The notes below the pieces were generated by a model. That model saw only the letters and a program-made list of their open reading frames with translations, ran no database searches and was not told where the DNA came from. The position numbers and the translations under genes were made by a program. A DNA stretch of 64,000 bases. It comes from Harmonia axyridis (lineage: Eukaryota > Arthropoda > Insecta > Coleoptera > Coccinellidae). Shown one piece after another: positions 58,158 to 64,000 of this stretch; position 1 is the first letter of the stretch; every line of letters starts with the position of its first letter. The stretch lies in contig NC_059502.1 of the NCBI RefSeq assembly GCF_914767665.1, positions 14,198,001 through 14,262,000 on the forward strand, given 5' to 3'.

Positions 58158-59223
58158 TGACTTGGGAGGAGATGTAATATTATTATAGAATATCATAATG
58201 TTACATAGTAATCGAAGTTAGTTGGGAATTGTTAGTTTTAAATCAATTGTGAGTCCCATATATTCGTTCCGTATATAGTTATTATCATAACAGAATTTGT
58301 GACATCCAATACATGCACCTATCACCCTATACTGATTAAAGTCGAATATTTTAGAAAATAATTGTTTTTACTACTTAGGCATAGGACTTGTTGGGTGAAG
58401 TGATTATACTTACACTGAACGACTAAAATATTTTGTATCTCAAGTCAAAGTTGCATGTGCGATTGTTCCATTTTGTTTTCAAGCTATATTATTCTAAAAA
58501 GCAATATTTTCTACTTTGGTTGGATAAAATTAGGTGAGTATATCAAAATTAAGGAGGTCAATTGACATTTCAGAAACTATTGAAAATAATGAATCACTGT
58601 TCTTCAAACAACGAAAATCGCCTTCAACCAATTCATGGAAAATTTCGGATATCAGTGCGGGATGGTTGAATGATAAAACCAAATATCAGATTCGCATTTC
58701 AAGGTATTTACCCTGGTATTTTTCCTTAATTATGGAATGGAATGCTTCATCATCTTATTGTTTCGGTACAGCGAAAAATTTGTACATTTTTCAGTTCATG
58801 ACGGACAAATACCTACACTTGAAAATAATTATCATATCTACACTTGAAAATAATTATCATATCTGCAATTTGGAAAAGATTTGATTATAATTGATTGTTT
58901 TTATTGATTTCATTTATGATAAATATGTAATGATCTATTATGAATGTCATCGCAGTAGCTCCTTGAGTAAAAAATTTAATCAGAATAACGGAGTATCTAG
59001 CTTCTAATATCTATCGAAATCAAAAAGCTGATTTTTAGTCATTACTATCAGCATTGGTACTCACTGGATGGAAATTGACATGTTTAAAATTTTAGTTAAC
59101 AGTTATTGTTGCACCATCCTTTTTTAAAGTTAAAAAAATTCGAATATCAGACGAAGACTGGAAAGCAATATTATTAATAATGAGGAAAATGATATGATGG
59201 CATGCAATTCCGGAAAAAGTACC
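58158..59223. other. Gene-free stretch
   Basis: No supported gene. A 117-codon open frame around 58534-58884 lacks recognisable features, and its 3' part is a 24-bp tandem duplication (58816-58863). Confidence 0.4.
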
Positions 59224-59296
59224 TCCTCGAGCGGGACTCGAACCCACAACCTCCGAATCATCAGTCCAGTGCTCCCACCAACTAAGCTACCGATGA
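59224..59296 (-). tRNA. tRNA-like gene, anticodon GAT (Ile-type) or tRNA-derived SINE head
   Basis: 73 bases folding as a full cloverleaf on the minus strand. Acceptor 5' TCATCGG pairs with TCGAGGA at 6 of 7 positions (mismatch at pair 3). D stem GCTT/GAGC, anticodon stem CTGGA/TTCGG with loop CTGATGA (anticodon GAT), T stem GTGGG/CCCGC. The A box TAGCTTAGTTG and B box GGTTCGAGTCC match the Pol III consensus. A TTTTT terminator follows at 59218-59214. Eukaryotic nuclear tRNA-Ile normally uses AAT or TAT, so this may be a SINE-related or pseudo tRNA. Confidence 0.6.
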
Positions 59297-59518
59297 AGTA
59301 GAAAGTTCCAACCTTCTTTAAAAAAGGTCTCTTAATTTTTTGCATAGAAAGTACCCTCTTCAAGATAATCGAGTACAAAGCGAATACTATCTACAAAAAT
59401 CTACAAAAATTCATTTTTTAAAATTTCCCATGAGTAATGCATGAAAGCACAAAAATTGGCGTAGTGTATTATAACGATTTCAGATGGCATTTGAGTGAAC
59501 TTTTTCTATTCAATTCAT

Positions 59519-59645
59519 TGTTTATACAAAATGTTCGAGGTACAAAAGAAAATGCGAGATTCCTCGGAAAATTTTGAGAGAAAATTCTTATGAACATGGA
59601 CCCCTAAAAGCTTTGTTTTCGAGATACAAAGTGTTGAATTTTAAT
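59519..59645. repeat. Fragment of the 7-kb/10-kb fold-back family
   Basis: The stretch with GAGATTCCTCGGAAAATTTTGAG and AAAGCTTTGTTTTCGAGATA matches one arm of the elements at 7.2 and 10.4 kb. Arm only; no partner arm nearby. Confidence 0.55.
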
Positions 59646-59656
59646 TTTTTTCGAGG

Positions 59657-59742
59657 GGTAACCAAATATGGTTACCCCTGCGAGTTTTTATCCCCGGTGT
59701 TTCCTAACCTTTTCAATAGAAAAGGTTAGGAAACACCGGGTG
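59657..59742. repeat. Two adjacent perfect hairpins with AATA loops
   Basis: 59657-59680: a 10-bp stem (GGGGTAACCA) with loop AATA. 59695-59742: a 22-bp stem (CCCGGTGTTTCCTAACCTTT and two more bases) with loop AATA, no mismatches. 14 bases lie between them. Confidence 0.9.
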
Positions 59743-60029
59743 AAACACTGATTTAGAGTCTCCTAAGCAATGATAGGTATTTTGTTTTCATGAATAAATA
59801 TAAGTTTCTAGTTAAAATGACAGCATTACGCTTCAAATTTTATGCATAGATTTATGCCAATAGGTAGAGATAATATTCATGTCTTGTTATTAAAAAGACA
59901 GAGGTATTTTTTCTTTATCACTCAAAATGAAAATTTATTTTTAATCAGATATTATTCAAATTGCCGATATCAGTGAAATTTTCAACTTAGTTCAGTGTAA
60001 TGTGGGCGAGTCGACTTGATAATCAACAA

Positions 60030-60976
60030 TAGAGGGTGGTCCAGATTTTAGTGCTATAACTTTGACGTTGTATAGAACAACTCTTTTCATGAAAAAAAAT
60101 TCCTATGAACATATAGCAATAGCAGTCTGCCAGACTTGGCCTTCCGCTGCTAGGTGATGGGTTCATGTATTTCTCTATTTTTTTTTTTGTGGAATAAAGA
60201 CGTCATTTATTTATTCATATTTACCGACAAGCTTCGTTTTCGAATTGCAGGGTGTTAAAGTTTGAAAAGAAATCAGTTTTTTACTTATAACTCTAGTATT
60301 ATTACATTCATTGTTTAAAGTTTTAGGTATTGAAGTCTCGATAATGTAATGTTTTGATTAGGTAAGTGTCCCCTGCCAAAATTTATCAGGCACTTGATGA
60401 AAAATATTCACAAAAATTTTTTATTGTTTGAGTGTCCTTCAGAAATATTCATTTTAATGTCATCTGAAATTCCCTCACAATACGCTCAGTCGAATATTTT
60501 ACTATCATTTATCACTAATTGCAAAATTTTAAAAATTAATTTTAATAAATTTTCGTGGATAGTGTTTGCATTGTACTCGATTATCTCGAAAATGGTACAT
60601 TCTATGAAAAAAATCAGGAGACTTTTTTTTAGCGAAACTCTGTTGATTCCAGAAATAATTTCATCGAAAAAAAGACAGTGGTGTAGGTTTCAAATAGGAA
60701 AGGGATCATATATCATCCTATATCTACGCCACTGGATAATTTCGTCAGGAGACACTTATCTAATTAGAAACTTAACGTAATCTAGACTTAAATACATAAA
60801 AATTAAAACAATAAATGTAGTAATACTAGAGTTTTAAGAAAAAAACTGTTTTTTTTCCAAACTTTAAGTCCCTGTACTTCGAAAACGAAGCTTGTCAGAA
60901 TATATATTCATATAAACTTTTTTTCATGAAAGGAATTGTTTCAAAGTTATTCAACTAAAATCTGAACCACTCTGTA
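60030..60976. mobile_element. Fold-back element, 947 bp
   Basis: The outer arms TAGAGGGTGGTCCAGATTTT and AAAATCTGAACCACTCTGTA pair, and pairing continues inward, including ACAAGCTTCGTTTTCGAA (60228) against TTCGAAAACGAAGCTTGT (60878). The loop region 60370-60770 has an open frame without features. Confidence 0.75.
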
Positions 60977-60989
60977 AAGTGACTACCTA

Positions 60990-62045
60990 TACAGGGTGAG
61001 TCTTTGACTTGTACATTTATTTCAACCGAAAAATCCTGAGGTCAAAGGAAACACTTTTTTCTTTTACCATATCTTGCGACTCGGCTTGGTTAAAAAGATA
61101 CAGAGGCTGTTGAAAATCCACGAAAAAATGTAGTTTTTGGTTATATCTCGCAAATGAAATGGAATCGAACGAATATATTTTCGGAATATAGTTTTTTATT
61201 GATGATTTATTTTTAAGCGAGAAAAAAAATCAAATGGGAAAAAATAGTAAAGGTAAAAAAGTGTTTTTTTGACCTCAGAAATCTTTGGTTGAAATATATA
61301 CAGGGTGTTTCCAAATTAGACGTGAAACTTGAAGGAGGTGTTATCATTCATTTCAAAAATTTCTCACCTCACTTTATTGTTCGTCAATTTTTTCTACGTT
61401 GACCAAGTTCGATTTAAATTTTGGATTATTTTCATCAGAAAAGGATATGATATGTATGAAAAAAGCGAAACTATGCTCTATTAGATGTTGAATAAGAATA
61501 AGTATCATTTGAAAGTTGGTATATGAAGAAAAGAATAGTAAATTTCTAAAATCAATTTGCCTGCAACTTTCGAATTCCACAATTTATTTATGACAAAATT
61601 ATTTTAAAAACTTGCCAAATCCCTTCTTTATTTCTTAAAAAAGTTTTTGTAGAATGCAGGCACTAGTTCTGTTTCAGCAAATTTTGATTTGATAGGGGAA
61701 AGAAGCAAAGAAAAGAAAGTAATGAAGTGAATATTTTTTTTTACAATTGAACTCAAAATTTCAGTAAAAAATTTTTCATAAATGTTAGATCCGGACTTCT
61801 AGCTGGCCACGAAAACAATCCAAAATCATAATCAATTATGGTCAGCGTTTAAAAAAATGATGAAATTAGAAATACGGTGAGAGATCTTTTAAAAATCACA
61901 AGAACTCAAATATCCCGTGAACTGTTGATTTTTGGTAATCACTAAATATGGCCCAAATGACGGCAAATGAGCCATACTAAAACGCCCTCCAAGATTCAAG
62001 CCTAATTTGAAAACACCCTGTATACAAGTCAAAGACTCACCTGTA
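60990..62045. mobile_element. Outer fold-back element interrupted by a nested insertion
   Basis: Starts TACAGGGTGAGTCTTTGACT and ends GTCAAAGACTCACCTGTA, flanked by TA. The left arm (TTCAACCGAAAAATCCTGAGG, beginning 61020) is complementary to 61272-61293. The right arm is split at 61298/62023 by another element. Joined around the insertion, the right arm again pairs with the left. Confidence 0.85.
61299..62022. mobile_element. Inner fold-back element nested in the outer one
   Basis: 724 bp, begins TACAGGGTGTTTCCAAATTA and ends TAATTTGAAAACACCCTGTA, flanked by TA at 61297-61298 and 62023-62024. It inserted at a TA within the right arm of the outer element, so it is the younger of the two. Confidence 0.88.
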
Positions 62046-62690
62046 TACTGGTTGATGGCAAGAATCTGTTGTGATGTGCTGCAAAAACCTCACTTGGCCA
62101 GGCGGAAGGCTGAACTTTGTTTAAGGAATTCCAGGACGTGTTGTCAAACAAAGTCTGGTATACTTGACTTAAGTAGCGGTGCAATAAACTCCACTCATTC
62201 ATTTTTTCAGAGCGAGATTAAGAATGGTTTTTGTTGACAAACGATGCGATAATGATTACCATCATCTTAGTCGGTTTTTAACAGTTGCCCGAACAGAAGG
62301 ATAGGACAGACAGATAATTATCTACAGTGTTATTATCCGGAAAAAGTGGGGGAACCGCTGGACCGCACATGGTTTCGCCATTCAAAAGTGCAGAGTTGTT
62401 TTATCTGAAATTTGCGCGGCCAGGTGAAAGACAGATTAGCGGATCATTGAGGATTTAAACAATCTCAACAATTAAAGTGATTTCAGTTTGTGTCAACCTG
62501 GAATGCTTCAAGAAGCATCTCTAAAGTTTTATATAGGTGAGTTCCACTAAAACCTACACCTTATTTATTCTTTCGTGAATCCCACTTTTTTTTTTCATTA
62601 TTTTCAAATATGCTGTCACCGATTGTGTACGTGAAAATTTTCCAAAATGGTTTTTTGGAATTATCCGTATTGAGTAAATACTGTACTCAA
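62046..62690 (+). other. Unassigned stretch with a possible non-coding first exon
   Basis: No protein gene recognised. A strong donor-like GTGAGT at 62537 follows slightly GC-richer sequence (62290-62536) without long open frames, which would suit a 5' UTR exon of a gene beyond the window. Weak inference. Confidence 0.2.
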
Positions 62691-63640
62691 TTTATGCCGA
62701 ATATTTCTAGTTTTAATATTACATTTTCTCTCTTCTTCGCTTCGTATGTATTCGATTTTATGAATTAGAAAAATCAATTATTTTCATTCATTTATGAATT
62801 TTTGCCAGATCGATTTACTTTACAGAATCTCGTATCAAATTTTCCCGACGAATAATACTAATTTCAATAAAGCATATCTTTCTTTTTTTCGCTTCAAACG
62901 TTTTTGCCAATCCAAGAATTATTCAATTTCGTGAATAAAAATAATCAATAATTTTCATGTAGGTACCTACCTACATATGGATTTTTGCCAAATTGTTTTA
63001 CTTTACAAAATCTCGTATCGAATTTTTCTACCGAAAAATTCAAATTTCAATATAACATTCATTTCTTTACTTCGCTTTATACGTTTTTGCCAATCAAAGA
63101 ATTATTCAATTTTGTTAATAAAAATAATCAATAATTTTCATGTACCTACCTACCTATTTATGGATTTTTGCCAAATCGATTTACTTTACAGAATCTCGTA
63201 TCAAATTTTGCCGACGAATAATTCTGATTTCAATAAAGCATATATTTTATTTTCGCTTCAAACGTTTTTGCCAATCCAAGAATTATTCAATTTCGTGAAT
63301 AAAAATAATCAATAATTTTCATGTAGGTACCTACCTATTTATGGATTTTTGCCAAATCGATTTACTTTACAAAATCTTGCATCAAATTTTTCTGTCGAAC
63401 AATTCAAATTTCAGTATAGGACTTCTTCCTTTTCTTCGCTTTATACGTTTTCGCCAATCCAAGAATTATTCAATTTCGTAAATTAGGATAATCAATAATT
63501 TTCTCTTTTCTGAACGAACTTTATACTTTTTTGGCAATCCAAGAACTATTCAATTTCATGGATTAAAATAATCAATAGTTTTCATTTATTTACAAATTTT
63601 CGCGAAATCGATTGTACATGGTCTGAATTGTAATGTTGAA
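62690..63640. repeat. Tandem array of a ~182-bp repeat, about five copies
   Basis: The word TTTTTGCCA with a following GATCGATTTACTTTACA-type block recurs at about 62801, 62984, 63167 and 63348 (spacings 183, 183, 181), with a decayed copy near 63596. Each unit also has CGTTTTTGCCAATCCAAGAA and AATAATCAATAATTTTCATG plus a TACCTACC micro-repeat. AT-rich, no coding role; satellite-like. Confidence 0.88.
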
Positions 63641-64000
63641 CAATTTAATCGAATTAATGCTGCTTATGTTAATATAACCAACCTTCTGAGGAAGTGTGTA
63701 ATCAGGATAAATGATTCTTTCCAGACACTGTTTTTTATAGACTATTATGTATTCGTTTCAATTGTGTCATTTTGGTTTGAGATTGCTCCTAATTTATGAA
63801 GTATTTTAGCAGATTCTTTTGATATAGAAATTTCTTATTATTATTATAAATATTTTTTTTATAGTTTTACTGTAAAGTGAATATAGGGAATGATGAGAGA
63901 GTATAATTTTTTTTAGAATACAAGAGGTCTTATTCGGTAACAAGAATTATTTCAAAATAAACATACAATTACATAAAAGTCTTTAATTATCAGAAACTTA
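63641..64000. other. AT-rich end of window
   Basis: No feature seen. Confidence 0.4.

Noticed and set aside
58534..58884. 117-codon frame downstream of asrij
   Set aside because: No family features, and its end is a 24-bp tandem duplication; likely chance.
1..64000. CRISPR arrays, bacterial operons or riboswitches
   Set aside because: No spaced direct repeats of the CRISPR type and no bacterial gene organisation; introns and element content are plainly animal.

Overview
This is an AT-rich insect nuclear genome segment with typical GT-AG introns. Intronless frizzled, Greatwall and Cdk7 genes, an asrij-type OCIA gene, and many fold-back, hAT, Tc1/mariner and DIRS elements point to a holometabolous insect. 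A beetle is my best guess, from overall impression rather than a diagnostic marker.

Layout. 1-2.8 kb: a frizzled-2 receptor gene (+) with one coding exon and a 5' leader full of upstream ATGs. 2.8-20.6 kb: gene-poor, with fold-back elements, a perfect 38-bp palindrome, a 552-bp inverted-repeat element, a dead mariner and a dead Tc1-like element. 20.6-24.0 kb: a seven-exon double-chromodomain protein (-). 24.7-43.0 kb: TGS1, the cap hypermethylase (+), with ten coding exons. The complete intronless Greatwall kinase gene lies inside its first intron on the same strand. Its second intron carries a nearly intact 6.3-kb DIRS tyrosine-recombinase retrotransposon in antisense. 44.9-45.9 kb: Cdk7 (-). 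A hAT derivative with an exact 8-bp target duplication sits just upstream of it and carries seven TATCGATA motifs. 47.5-57.5 kb: asrij/OCIAD1 (+). Its 7-kb last intron contains a complete five-exon hexokinase gene on the opposite strand, with a predicted signal peptide. 57.5-64 kb: no clear protein gene, but fold-back elements (one nested inside another), two adjacent perfect hairpins, a tRNA-like cloverleaf with a Pol III terminator, and about five tandem copies of a 182-bp repeat.

How the genes relate. Greatwall and Cdk7 are both cell-cycle kinases, and TGS1 and the chromodomain protein act on RNA and chromatin. They are ordinary unlinked functions. The notable organisation is structural: two nested-gene arrangements, two divergent gene pairs (chromodomain/TGS1 and Cdk7/asrij), and mobile elements placed in promoters and introns. 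Exon models were built by hand from splice motifs and reading phase. Coding lengths sum to exact multiples of three for the chromodomain gene (359 aa), TGS1 (790 aa), asrij (237 aa) and hexokinase (505 aa), which supports the joins but does not replace transcript evidence.
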